Below are positions 1 to 7,312 of a DNA stretch of 18,710 nt, one piece after another; position 1 is the stretch's first letter; each line of letters starts with the position of its first letter. Source of the DNA: an uncultured Clostridia bacterium. Lineage in GTDB: Bacteria > Bacillota > Clostridia > Christensenellales > Borkfalkiaceae. A model generated the notes under the pieces. That model was not told the DNA's origin. It worked only from the letters and a program-made list of their open reading frames with translations, and did no database searches. Where the stretch lies: the NCBI GenBank assembly GCA_944369635.1, contig CALVXL010000105.1, positions 1-18,710 of the forward strand. The letters are read 5' to 3'. Made by a program: the position numbers and the translations under genes.

Positions 1-291
1 ACGCCTTCCAACGACGGCAAGGTCATTCGCCTCGTGTTCCCGCAGCTTACGGAAGAGAGAAGAAAGGAACTCGTCAAGCAGGTCAAGAAGATGGCGGAAG
101 ACGCCAAAGTCGCCGTCAGAAACGTGAGAAGGGACTGCATGGACGATTTCAAAAAGATGAAAAACGCCAAGGAAATGTCCGAAGACGAAGCGGCTGACGC
201 GGAAAAGGAAACGGAAAAGATCGTAACCAAGACGATCGCAGCCATCGACGCTGCGGCGGCGGAAAAAGAAAAGGACGTGCTCGCCGTATAA
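1..291 (+). CDS. frr: Ribosome recycling factor, 3' part only (5' end outside window)
   Basis: The reading frame is open from base 1 and ends in TAA at 289-291, giving the last 96 residues of a protein that is about 185 residues in this family. Ribosome recycling factor works with EF-G to split post-termination ribosomes in the cytoplasm. The visible part begins TPSNDGKVIRL and continues with LTEERRKELVK and AKVAVRNVRRD, which are hallmark RRF segments of domain I and its long helices, then a charged C-terminal helix ending EKDVLAV. A GTG at 34 could look like a start, but the conserved residues before it show the gene continues upstream. Its stop overlaps the uppS start (TAATG), so it is the first visible gene of the frr-uppS-cdsA-dxr-rseP operon. 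Identification is firm. Confidence 0.95.
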   Translation, partial: TPSNDGKVIRLVFPQLTEERRKELVKQVKKMAEDAKVAVRNVRRDCMDDFKKMKNAKEMSEDEAADAEKETEKIVTKTIAAIDAAAAEKEKDVLAV

Positions 292-974
292 TGGGAGCGC
301 TGCCCCGCCATATCGGCATCAGCATGGACGGCAACGGCCGATGGGCGAAACTCAGAAACAAAAAGCGTTCCTACGGACATAAGGCGGGTTCGGAAAACGT
401 GCAGAAGATCGCCGAGCACGCGTTTTCGCGCGGTGTGGAGATCGTAACGCTGTACGCGTTTTCTTCGGAAAACTGGGCGCGGCCTAAGGAAGAAGTGGAA
501 GAGCTGATGCATCTTCTCGGCGATTATTTGAAAAAACTCGCCGCAAAAGCGGTGAAAAACGGCATTAAAATCAACGTGCTGGGAAATAAGGCGCGGCTCA
601 GCGCAAAGCTCAACAAGATCATTGCGGAGCAGACGGCGAAAACTTCCGGCGGAACGCGGGTTCTGAACATCCTGATCGATTACGGCGGCAGGGGCGAGAT
701 CGTACGCGCTTTGAATGCGCTGAAAGAAAGCGGCGAAGCGGTTACGGAGGAAAGTATCCGGCAAAATCTTTACACCGCGGGCATGCCCGATCCCGATCTC
801 ATCATCAGGACGGGCGGCGAAATTCGCCTTTCCAACTTCCTTTTGTATCAGGCGGCATATGCGGAACTGTATTTTACCGACGTGCTGTGGCCCGATTTTG
901 ACGAAGCGGAGTTCGATAAAGCGCTGGAAAACTACGCGTCGCGCGAACGCAGATACGGTAAAATAGAATGTTGA
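291..974 (+). CDS. uppS: Isoprenyl (undecaprenyl) diphosphate synthase
   Basis: Cis-prenyltransferase that condenses isopentenyl diphosphate onto farnesyl diphosphate to make undecaprenyl diphosphate, the lipid carrier for peptidoglycan and wall polymers; it acts at the cytoplasmic face of the membrane. The 227-residue product has the family start motif SMDGNGRWA (residues 11-19) with the catalytic Asp at D13, the GH pair at 29-30, FSSENW near 57-62 and the C-terminal IIRTGGEIRLSNFLL block (171-185) with the two diphosphate-binding arginines R173 and R179, followed by AYAELYF. It is a little shorter than many homologues because the N-terminus before the catalytic motif is brief. The ATG overlaps the frr stop by one base and no strong ribosome binding site sits at usual spacing, so translational coupling is likely. 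The 3' end overlaps cdsA by 7 bases. Confidence 0.96.
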   Translation: MGALPRHIGISMDGNGRWAKLRNKKRSYGHKAGSENVQKIAEHAFSRGVEIVTLYAFSSENWARPKEEVEELMHLLGDYLKKLAAKAVKNGIKINVLGNKARLSAKLNKIIAEQTAKTSGGTRVLNILIDYGGRGEIVRALNALKESGEAVTEESIRQNLYTAGMPDPDLIIRTGGEIRLSNFLLYQAAYAELYFTDVLWPDFDEAEFDKALENYASRERRYGKIEC

Positions 975-1804
975 AAAGAAGCATTTCAGGCGCAGTGTTC
1001 GTCGCCGTCATCGTCGGATTTTTCTTTTTAAGAGAAGTCGACGTGAGATTATTCGATATATTGATCTATTTTTTCTCGCTTGTCGGCACATTCGAAGTAT
1101 GGCGCGCGCTGAAAGGGGATAAAGAAGGTTTCGGCATAGCTTTTTCAGGCACGGCGGGAAACGTCGCCACGGCAATCGTGTTTATCGGCGCGCTGGCATT
1201 TGTACCCGTCTTTACGTTTGCGGGGTTCGGCTGGGCGGTCGCGGCGCTTTGTTTCTGCGCGGCGGCAGTCGTCGCAACGGGGCTATGTCATGAAGAAAAC
1301 GCCGCTCTCGCGGCGGGTTCGGGGCTTTTGGCCGTGCTCTATCCCGACGCGTTGCTTTTGGCAATGCTTGCGGCAAACGTGCACGGGCAGTACGCCTTGC
1401 TCGCGCTCCTTTTGATTTTCGTAACGTCTCCGCTCGCGGATACCTTTGCCTATCTCGTCGGATCGACGGTAGGAGGAAAAAAACTTTGCCCTAAGATCAG
1501 CCCCAACAAAACGGTTTCGGGCGCGGTCGGGGGACTTGTCGGCGGCGCGATTGGCGCGCTCGTTTTGTACTTTATCTTCACGCCGGACTTAGGTATAGGT
1601 TGCGAATGGCTTATCTTTCTTGTAATCGGCATCGCGGCGGCGTTCTTTACCGAAGCGGGCGATCTTTTCGAAAGCTGGATCAAGCGAAAAGTCGGTATCA
1701 AGGATATGGGCAAAATCATGCCCGGACACGGCGGGATTATGGACAGGATCGACGGAATATTGTTTTGCTCGCTGTTTATCGCGCTGGTGTTTTTGTTTAT
1801 CTGA
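968..1804 (+). CDS. cdsA: Phosphatidate cytidylyltransferase (CDP-diacylglycerol synthase)
   Basis: Integral membrane enzyme that makes CDP-diacylglycerol from phosphatidic acid and CTP, the branch point for anionic phospholipids. The product has 278 residues, mostly hydrophobic, with about seven or eight membrane segments. The CdsA family signature is at residues 236-262: SWIKRKVGIKDMG followed by PGHGGIMDRID. It is preceded by SPNKTVSGAVGG (178-189), which matches the SPxKTxxG block, and by GDLFES (231-236), whose Asp belongs to the metal site. The start ATG lies inside the last codons of uppS, in another frame, so coupling is likely. In the operon it sits between the lipid-carrier gene uppS and dxr, the usual Firmicute order. 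Nothing looks damaged or unusual. Confidence 0.96.
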   Translation: MLKRSISGAVFVAVIVGFFFLREVDVRLFDILIYFFSLVGTFEVWRALKGDKEGFGIAFSGTAGNVATAIVFIGALAFVPVFTFAGFGWAVAALCFCAAAVVATGLCHEENAALAAGSGLLAVLYPDALLLAMLAANVHGQYALLALLLIFVTSPLADTFAYLVGSTVGGKKLCPKISPNKTVSGAVGGLVGGAIGALVLYFIFTPDLGIGCEWLIFLVIGIAAAFFTEAGDLFESWIKRKVGIKDMGKIMPGHGGIMDRIDGILFCSLFIALVFLFI

Positions 1805-1845
1805 AACAAATCGCCGCGGAGGAATAAAAACGGTACAAGTTGAAT

Positions 1846-3042
1846 ATGATAAAAATAGCACTTCTGGGAAGCACGGGATCTATCGGCGTTCAGACGCTGG
1901 AAGTTGCCGCGCGGCACAGCGAACGGTTCGAAATCGTGTCGCTTGCCGCGGGTAAAAACGTCCGTGCTTTTTTTAATCAGTTGGAAAAATTTTCGCCCGA
2001 CGTGGCTACGCTTTCAGCCTTTCCCGAAGAGGGGCGGGAAAAAATTTCGACGGACGAAGACGGCGCGTTTTACCTGACGGCAAGCGGTAAAAAATGCCGT
2101 CTGTATTTCGGAGAAGACGCGTTTTTGAAGGCGATCGTCAAAGAAGCGGACGTCGTGGTCGTCGCGCTGGTCGGATTCATCGGCGTAAAAGCGGTGCTCA
2201 AAGCCGCCGAGGCGGGCAAAAAGATCGCCCTCGCCAACAAGGAAAGCCTGGTGGTCGGCGGGGAACTCGTCATGAACGCGGTGGAAAAAGCGGGCGTGGA
2301 GCTCGCCCCCGTGGACAGTGAACATTCCGCCATATGGCAGGCGCTCGGCATGAACCGCCGCGCGCCCTATAAAAAGATTATTCTGACGGCTTCGGGCGGC
2401 GCGTTCCGCGATAAAAAGGCGGAGGAGCTGAAAGATGTAACCGCCGCGGAAGCGCTGAAACACCCTAACTGGAACATGGGCGGCAGGATCACGGTAGATT
2501 GCGCCACCATGGTCAACAAAGGGTTCGAAGTCATCGAGGCGATGCGCCTTTACGGCGCGAAAGCGGAGCAGATCGAGGTAGTCATTCATCCGCAGAGCAT
2601 CATACACTCCATGGTGGAATTCGAGGATAACGCCGTTTTGGCGCAGCTTTCCTATCCTACGATGGAACTGCCCATCCAGCTTGCGCTGTGCGGCGAAAGG
2701 CTTAGCGCGGCGTGCAAGCCGCTCGATTTCGTGCAGCTGAAAAGTCTGACATTCTTGCCGGTGGACAGGCAGAAATACCCTTGTTTTTTCCTGACGGTGG
2801 ATAGCGTAAGAATGGGGGATAATTATCCGTGCGCGCTCAATGCGGCGGACGAAGTCGCCGTGGCGGCGTTTTTGCGCGGGGATATCCGCTTTACGGATAT
2901 CGCAAGGGTGCTAAAGGGCGTGCTTGATAAAACTTCGCGGGCAAAGATAACTTCGCTCGGCGATCTCGAGCGGGAAGACGCGCGGGCGCGCGCGCTTGCC
3001 GAAAAGATCATTACGGAGATTCATGGAACATTTATTGCTTAG
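1846..3042 (+). CDS. dxr: 1-deoxy-D-xylulose 5-phosphate reductoisomerase
   Basis: First committed enzyme of the MEP isoprenoid pathway: rearranges and reduces DXP to 2-C-methyl-D-erythritol 4-phosphate with NADPH and a divalent metal; target of fosmidomycin. With the ATG at 1846 it has 398 residues. Visible motifs are the dinucleotide-binding GSTGSIG (8-14), NKESLVVGGE, PVDSEHSAIWQ with metal ligands D157 and E159, LTASGGAF, HPNWNMGG and MVNKGFEVIEA with the third metal ligand E228. IHPQSIIHSMVEF follows. The start is uncertain: a GGAGG at 1818-1822 is 23 bases upstream of this ATG and 17 upstream of an in-frame TTG at 1840. I chose the ATG because MIKIALLGSTGSIG matches the normal N-terminus. 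It follows cdsA after 41 bases and overlaps rseP by 20. Together with ispDF on the other strand it provides three MEP activities here. Confidence 0.96.
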   Translation: MIKIALLGSTGSIGVQTLEVAARHSERFEIVSLAAGKNVRAFFNQLEKFSPDVATLSAFPEEGREKISTDEDGAFYLTASGKKCRLYFGEDAFLKAIVKEADVVVVALVGFIGVKAVLKAAEAGKKIALANKESLVVGGELVMNAVEKAGVELAPVDSEHSAIWQALGMNRRAPYKKIILTASGGAFRDKKAEELKDVTAAEALKHPNWNMGGRITVDCATMVNKGFEVIEAMRLYGAKAEQIEVVIHPQSIIHSMVEFEDNAVLAQLSYPTMELPIQLALCGERLSAACKPLDFVQLKSLTFLPVDRQKYPCFFLTVDSVRMGDNYPCALNAADEVAVAAFLRGDIRFTDIARVLKGVLDKTSRAKITSLGDLEREDARARALAEKIITEIHGTFIA

Positions 3043-4120
3043 TTTTGCAAGCGTGATGCAAAGCATAGGGTATGTCGTGCTTGCCATCGTCGTCTTGCTG
3101 ATCATGATAACGGTACACGAATTCGGACATTACGTCGCCGGCAAGCTTCTCGGCTTCGGCATTGAGGAATTTGCCATCGGCTTCGGTCCGAAACTGTATT
3201 CCAAAAAGGCGAAGAGCGGTGAAGTTTTCTCCGTACGCGCGTTGCCTATCGGCGGATTCTGCGCGTTCAAAGGGGAAGACGAAGAGGACGACGATCCCAA
3301 AGCCTTCAATAACCGCAAGCCGTGGCAGAGAATTATCGTGCTGATATCCGGCGCGTTGATGAATTTTCTTCTCGCCCTTTTGCTCATTTTTCTTTTATTC
3401 GGCGCTTATGGGCGCCCTGCTTACGTAGTGACGGAGCGCGAGGAAATGGGATTTCCCTCTCTCGGTCAGATAGAGGAGTCGGCGATTCTGAAAGAGGGCG
3501 ACGTCATCTTGTCGATGAACGGGCGCAGGGTCTATCTTGCGACCGATCTAATGCGCGCGATCGACGATAAACAGGCGGGCGACATGGTCCCGATCACTGT
3601 TCTGCGCGACGGTGAAAGGACCGAACTCAACTTAAGACTGCACAGGAACGGCGAATTTACGAATATAGAAGATACCGAAGCGCTCCTCCTCGCGCTGGGG
3701 TTGAGGAGCCTTTCCGCAACCAACGTGCGGCAGGGGTTTTTCCCGACGATCGGCAACGGTTTTGAATACTCTTTCCGCGTTGCCGGCACGATCTTTACCG
3801 TGCTCGGGCAGCTGTTTACGGGAAAACTCGGTATATCTTCTCTCGGAGGAACGGTCACTACGGTCAGCGTTACGGCTTCCGCAATCCGCGTGGGCGGCTT
3901 AAACTATCTTCTGATGATGGCGTCGTTTATCGGCGTAAACCTGGCGGTATTCAATCTTTTGCCCATCCCCGCGCTCGACGGCAGTCGGGTTGTGTTTACG
4001 ATCATCGAATGGATCAGGAAAAAGCCGATGAACCGGAAAGTGGAAGCGGCAATTCATTTTTGCGGTTTCGTATTCCTTATCGGGTTTGCCGTGCTGGTCG
4101 ATATCTTGCAGCTTTTCTGA
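3023..4120 (+). CDS. rseP: Site-2-type intramembrane zinc metalloprotease (M50), RseP/RasP family
   Basis: Membrane protease that cleaves substrates within the lipid bilayer; in Bacillus RasP degrades anti-sigma factor and signal-peptide remnants. The 365-residue product has a first membrane segment carrying the zinc motif HEFGH (H32, E33, H36), a PDZ domain at about residues 125-220 (IEESAILKEGDVILSMNGRR), further hydrophobic segments, and the NLLPIPALDG motif (311-320), whose Asp319 is the third zinc ligand. The ATG at 3023 lies inside the end of dxr, with GGAG four bases upstream. An in-frame TTG at 2996 would add nine residues but has no advantage. It is the last gene of the operon, followed by a strong terminator; proS and polC, which often follow in Bacillus, are absent here. 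The substrate in this organism cannot be told from the sequence. Confidence 0.94.
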   Translation: MEHLLLSFASVMQSIGYVVLAIVVLLIMITVHEFGHYVAGKLLGFGIEEFAIGFGPKLYSKKAKSGEVFSVRALPIGGFCAFKGEDEEDDDPKAFNNRKPWQRIIVLISGALMNFLLALLLIFLLFGAYGRPAYVVTEREEMGFPSLGQIEESAILKEGDVILSMNGRRVYLATDLMRAIDDKQAGDMVPITVLRDGERTELNLRLHRNGEFTNIEDTEALLLALGLRSLSATNVRQGFFPTIGNGFEYSFRVAGTIFTVLGQLFTGKLGISSLGGTVTTVSVTASAIRVGGLNYLLMMASFIGVNLAVFNLLPIPALDGSRVVFTIIEWIRKKPMNRKVEAAIHFCGFVFLIGFAVLVDILQLF

Positions 4121-4144
4121 ATGCGCTCAAATTTTACCGTACAG

Positions 4145-4174
4145 GACGTTTGCCATGGCAAACGTCTTTTTTTT
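4145..4174 (+). terminator. Intrinsic terminator of the frr-rseP operon
   Basis: A perfect 22-base palindrome GACGTTTGCCA/TGGCAAACGTC (4145-4166) is followed at once by eight T (4167-4174). It lies 25 bases after the rseP stop and is the expected end of the operon transcript. Confidence 0.9.
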
Positions 4175-4210
4175 GCAAAGAAAAGCGCCGCGCAAATTTT
4201 TGCGCGGCGC
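4175..4210 (-). terminator. Intrinsic terminator of the PlsC-like gene
   Basis: Inverted arms GCGCCGCGCAAA (4185-4196) and TTTGCGCGGCGC (4199-4210) form a 12-base-pair, mostly GC stem with a two-base gap, so the tip must open. Read on the - strand the stem is followed by TTTTCTTTGC (4184 down to 4175). It begins 25 bases past the stop of the - strand acyltransferase gene and stands back to back with the + strand terminator. Confidence 0.8.
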
Positions 4211-4235
4211 AAAGCTGAAAAATTTTGTTTAACGC

Positions 4236-5507
4236 TTATAATTTTCCGTTTCTGAGCGCGTAGATGGCGTCGGTCGCCAGCGAAATTTCGGTAATGACGT
4301 CGCGCGCGTGTACGGGCATCAGATAATAGCTTTCTTCCAGCGTGTATAAAATCACGCTATCGGTATAATCGTTGTTTTTGATGGGAAATTCGATATGCAC
4401 GCCGTCTTGCACCTTGGAATCGAAGTGCAGATTCACGTCCTCGTCGTAAACGTGCCCGATAAAGGTAAATCCCGTATTGTCGTGAATCAGCCTTCCGTTC
4501 GGGTGACGGTACATATGTTGCGCGTTGGGCATGGTCTTGACGCGTACCTCGTCTTCGAAACGGTATGTACCTTCCTTTACGCGCCGTTCCACGTCGGCTT
4601 TTTCCCAATCGAACCAGTCGGGGATATGTGAAAATTCCGTTTCGCCGGACAACGCTTTCAGTTCGCCGAGGGGCGTCATTTCCCAAACCTTTCCACACGC
4701 CAGGCATTTCAGCTGAGTGCCTTCGCCCAGCATCCGATGCGCCGTGCCGCAGTGAGGACATTTGTAAAGAATACGGTTCAGCCCCGTTGCGCGATACGGG
4801 CGGTCGATGATCACGTTGTTTTCCTTCTGCCAGGTGAAGTCGTCGTATGCGAAATTTTTGACAATGCGGTCCTGTAATTCGCTTTCGGAAAGGTTTTTTA
4901 CCTCTTCGGCGGTCGCTACCTGCGTGACGACAGCTTCCAGACGCGGGTTTTTGTTGTAGATCTTATGCCATTGCGGGGCGTTCACGTAGCACCCGCGCAG
5001 ATTGCATATCACCAAAGGCACGCCCAGAAATTTTGCCAGTTTTCCGAGCGAAGGCGGCAGATACGAAGTAGCTCCCTGCAGGGAATATTTCGCTTCCGGG
5101 TACATCATCAGAATCGCGTCCTTGCGGTTATTGACGACGTATTTCATGTTTTTGAGCAGCGCAAGGTCCTTGATGAACTTGCGCTTCGCGATGGTGCCGA
5201 TGCTGCGCATCAGTTTTTCGCCGAAGTCATATAATCCGTCCAGCGCGACGACGTTATACGTGCGGTGGGGGTAGTTGATGACCATGCTCATCGCCATATC
5301 GAATACGGAAGCGTGATTTGCAAGGATGAAATAAGGCGGTTTTAAGCCTTCCATGTTGACGCGTTTTATGGTAATGTCCGCGCCCCTGAGCTTGATTGCC
5401 GCCACCAGCCTTGCGATATGTCGCATAGGTGAAAAATAATTTGCTTTTTTCAGAAAGTCAAAGCGCTTGACCTGACTTTTCTTTACGGGTTTATCGATGG
5501 TTTTCAT
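4236..5507 (-). CDS. PlsC-like lysophospholipid acyltransferase with zinc ribbon and C-terminal extension
   Basis: The 423-residue product has an acyltransferase core at about residues 25-230. Motif I is NHASVFD (64-70), the H-x4-D catalytic pair of the PlsC family. GTIAKRKF (104-111) fits motif II. YPEAKYSLQG (136-145) replaces the usual FPEGTRS-type motif III, keeping Pro and Glu but losing Gly-Thr-Arg. After the core come two CxxC pairs, C250/C253 and C268/C271, a zinc ribbon like those in nucleic-acid or scaffold proteins, then about 150 residues (275-423) that I do not recognise, rich in aromatic and charged residues. By family it would acylate a lysophospholipid or similar acceptor at the membrane; the true substrate is unknown. 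It is a single-gene unit: AAGGA lies just upstream of the ATG and both a promoter and a terminator are visible. It is convergent with rseP and divergent from gdhA. Confidence 0.8.
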   Translation of the reverse strand: MKTIDKPVKKSQVKRFDFLKKANYFSPMRHIARLVAAIKLRGADITIKRVNMEGLKPPYFILANHASVFDMAMSMVINYPHRTYNVVALDGLYDFGEKLMRSIGTIAKRKFIKDLALLKNMKYVVNNRKDAILMMYPEAKYSLQGATSYLPPSLGKLAKFLGVPLVICNLRGCYVNAPQWHKIYNKNPRLEAVVTQVATAEEVKNLSESELQDRIVKNFAYDDFTWQKENNVIIDRPYRATGLNRILYKCPHCGTAHRMLGEGTQLKCLACGKVWEMTPLGELKALSGETEFSHIPDWFDWEKADVERRVKEGTYRFEDEVRVKTMPNAQHMYRHPNGRLIHDNTGFTFIGHVYDEDVNLHFDSKVQDGVHIEFPIKNNDYTDSVILYTLEESYYLMPVHARDVITEISLATDAIYALRNGKL

Positions 5508-5533
5508 ATTTTCCTTATATTTTCCTTTTTTAT

Positions 5534-5562
5534 ATTATAGCATAATGCCGATCGGATTTCAA
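5534..5562 (-). promoter_or_regulatory. Sigma-A type promoter of the PlsC-like gene
   Basis: Read on the - strand: TTGAAA (5562-5557), a 17-base spacer, then TATAAT (5539-5534) preceded by TGC, an extended -10. The -10 ends 26 bases before the start codon, and AAGGA follows as ribosome binding site. Confidence 0.8.
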
Positions 5563-5628
5563 GCTTGCGCGCGAAATAAAACGGTTCGATTGCGGAATCG
5601 ATGTTTCCTGTATTTTTTAAATGATTCG

Positions 5629-5673
5629 ATGCATAACCTTATTTTATGCAAAGTATAAGGGCAAGTTATGCAT
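5629..5673. promoter_or_regulatory. Dyad with three TTATGCA half-sites upstream of gdhA
   Basis: The left arm ATGCATAACCTTAT (5629-5642) is matched by ATAAGG (5655-5660) and TTATGCAT (5666-5673), with five unpaired bases between. The 7-mer TGCATAA/TTATGCA occurs three times: 5630-5636 (inverted), 5644-5650 and 5666-5672. The last two start 22 bases apart, about two helical turns. The block ends 48 bases before the gdhA -35 box, a position suited to an activator or repressor, but a chance AT-rich dyad is possible. Confidence 0.4.
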
Positions 5674-5721
5674 TATATAAAATATTTTTTCTTTTCTGAA
5701 AAGAAAACCGCGCTCGTAAAG

Positions 5722-5750
5722 TTGTCAAACGGAGCGAATTATGTTAAAAT
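5722..5750 (+). promoter_or_regulatory. Sigma-A type promoter of gdhA
   Basis: TTGTCA (5722-5727), a 17-base spacer and TAAAAT (5745-5750) with TGT directly before it (extended -10). Transcription would start near 5757, leaving a leader of about 34 bases with AAAGGAG at 5773-5779. Confidence 0.8.
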
Positions 5751-5790
5751 ATTAAAGTATAACGGAATATTAAAAGGAGAACTTTTACAT

Positions 5791-7137
5791 ATGGCAATCA
5801 AAAACGCTTACCTTAAAGAGCTTTTGGCAAGAGTGGAAAAGAGAAATCAGGGCGAGCCCGAGTTTATTCAGGCGGTAACCGAAGTTCTCATGACCCTCGA
5901 ACCCGTAGTGGAAAAAAGACAGGATCTCGTAGATGCGGGCGTACTGGAAAGACTGGTCGAACCCGAAAGGCAGATCATGTTCAGGGTGCCCTGGGTGGAC
6001 GATAACGGCAAAGTGCAGGTCAACAGGGGATTCCGCGTGCAGTTCAATTCCGCGATCGGGCCGTATAAAGGCGGCATCAGGTTGCATCCGTCCGTCTATC
6101 TCGGCATCATTAAATTCCTCGGATTCGAGCAGGTTTTCAAAAACAGCCTGACAACGCTTCCCATGGGCGGCGCAAAAGGCGGTTCGGACTTTGATCCCAA
6201 GGGCAAATCCGATGGCGAGATCATGCGTTTTTGCCAGAGTTTCATGACCGAGCTCTCCAAGCATATCGGCGCGGATCTGGACGTTCCCGCAGGAGATATC
6301 GGCCCGGGCGCGCGGGAAATCGGCTATATGTTCGGACAGTATAAAAGGCTCAGAAACGAGTTCACCGGCGTGCTGACGGGCAAAGGGCTGACGTACGGCG
6401 GGTCGCTTGCAAGGACGGAAGCCACGGGTTACGGGCTTTGCTACTTCACCGAAGAAATGCTCAAAGCGAACGGTTCTTCTTTCAAGGGCAAAACTGTGGT
6501 CGTTTCCGGTTCGGGCAACGTGGCGATCTATGCTACCGAAAAAGCGACCGAACTCGGCGCGAAAGTCGTTACCGTTTCCGATTCCAACGGCTATATTTAC
6601 GATGAAAACGGCATCGATGTCGCCTGCGTGAAACAGATCAAGGAAGTGGAAAGAAAGAGAATCAAAGAATATGTGAAATATCACCCCGAAGCAAAATACG
6701 TGGAGGGCTGCAAAGGCGTGTGGACGGTAAAATGCGACATCGCGTTGCCCTGCGCCACGCAGAACGAAATCGATAAGGAAAGCGCGGAAATCCTCGCGGC
6801 AAACGGTTGCAAAGTGGTTTCCGAAGGCGCGAACATGCCCTCTACGCCCGAAGCGATCGATGTGTATTTCGCGAATAACATGCTTTACGGCCCGGCAAAA
6901 GCGGCAAACGCCGGCGGCGTGGCGACCAGCGGTCTCGAAATGTGCCAGAACAGCATGCGCCTTTCCTGGACGTTTGAAGAAGTGGACGAAAAACTGCACG
7001 GCATCATGAAGAGCATCTTCAAAGCCTGTGACGAAGCGTCTAAAGAATACGGAATGCCCGGCAACTATATGGCTGGCGCGAACATTGCGGGCTTCTTGAA
7101 AGTCGCGGAAGCTATGAAAGCGCAGGGTTGCGTGTAA
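5791..7137 (+). CDS. gdhA: NADP-type glutamate dehydrogenase
   Basis: Cytoplasmic enzyme that interconverts 2-oxoglutarate plus ammonium and glutamate, here probably in the assimilating direction. The 448-residue length is the usual one for hexameric bacterial GdhA. Substrate-site residues are visible: IGPYKGGIR with K93, LPMGGAKGG with catalytic K129, and PAGDIGPG with D169. The Rossmann motif GSGNVA is at 240-245. It is followed by the segment SDSNGYIYD, whose SDS is typical of NADP-dependent enzymes, whereas the NAD-specific clostridial enzyme has a different sequence there; cofactor choice is therefore an inference. The start at 5791 is set by AAAGGAG 11 bases upstream and by the match MAIKNAYL to family N-termini; an in-frame ATG at 5668 lies upstream of the promoter and is not used. 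The gene is monocistronic, with promoter, terminator and an upstream dyad that could carry nitrogen control. Confidence 0.95.
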   Translation: MAIKNAYLKELLARVEKRNQGEPEFIQAVTEVLMTLEPVVEKRQDLVDAGVLERLVEPERQIMFRVPWVDDNGKVQVNRGFRVQFNSAIGPYKGGIRLHPSVYLGIIKFLGFEQVFKNSLTTLPMGGAKGGSDFDPKGKSDGEIMRFCQSFMTELSKHIGADLDVPAGDIGPGAREIGYMFGQYKRLRNEFTGVLTGKGLTYGGSLARTEATGYGLCYFTEEMLKANGSSFKGKTVVVSGSGNVAIYATEKATELGAKVVTVSDSNGYIYDENGIDVACVKQIKEVERKRIKEYVKYHPEAKYVEGCKGVWTVKCDIALPCATQNEIDKESAEILAANGCKVVSEGANMPSTPEAIDVYFANNMLYGPAKAANAGGVATSGLEMCQNSMRLSWTFEEVDEKLHGIMKSIFKACDEASKEYGMPGNYMAGANIAGFLKVAEAMKAQGCV

Positions 7138-7175
7138 GCCGATAATAAATTTATCCGGCGAAAAATAAAACAGTG

Positions 7176-7207
7176 AAAAATACGGACGGGATCGCCCGTA
7201 TTTTTTT
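7176..7207 (+). terminator. Intrinsic terminator of gdhA
   Basis: AAAAATACGG (7176-7185) pairs with CCGTATTTTT (7196-7205) around the ten-base loop ACGGGATCGC, inside which ACGGG can alternatively pair with CCCGT. A run of seven T covers 7201-7207. The same loop core recurs in two other terminators of the window. Confidence 0.75.
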
Positions 7208-7238
7208 ATGCCTTTTTTCTGCGTTATGCGGAAAAGTG

Positions 7239-7268
7239 TTGACTTATCTGAAACATAAATATTATAAT
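7239..7268 (+). promoter_or_regulatory. Promoter of the coiled-coil protein gene
   Basis: TTGACT (7239-7244), an 18-base spacer and a perfect TATAAT (7263-7268). The start codon is at 7313, so the leader would be about 38 bases with GGGAG at 7301-7305. Confidence 0.75.
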
Positions 7269-7290
7269 TATAAATAATTATAAATAATTT
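7261..7290 (+). repeat. AT-only tandem 10-base repeat over and after the -10 box
   Basis: Three consecutive 10-base units, 7261-7270, 7271-7280 and 7281-7290, the last two TAAATAATTA and TAAATAATTT and the first matching at 7 of 10 positions. No G or C occurs in 30 bases. The period equals one helical turn. It may simply be an AT-rich initiation region or give intrinsic bending. Confidence 0.5.
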
Positions 7291-7312
7291 AGGCAACAGC
7301 GGGAGATAAAAA

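Noticed and set aside
5668..5676. ATGCATTAT shared by the gdhA upstream region and the rpoBC promoter palindrome (10388-10396)
   Set aside because: A single shared AT-rich 9-mer is not enough to claim a common operator.
5668..5790. Upstream in-frame ATG that would lengthen GdhA by 41 residues
   Set aside because: It lies before the gdhA promoter, and the extra residues match no family N-terminus. The ATG at 5791 has a proper ribosome binding site.
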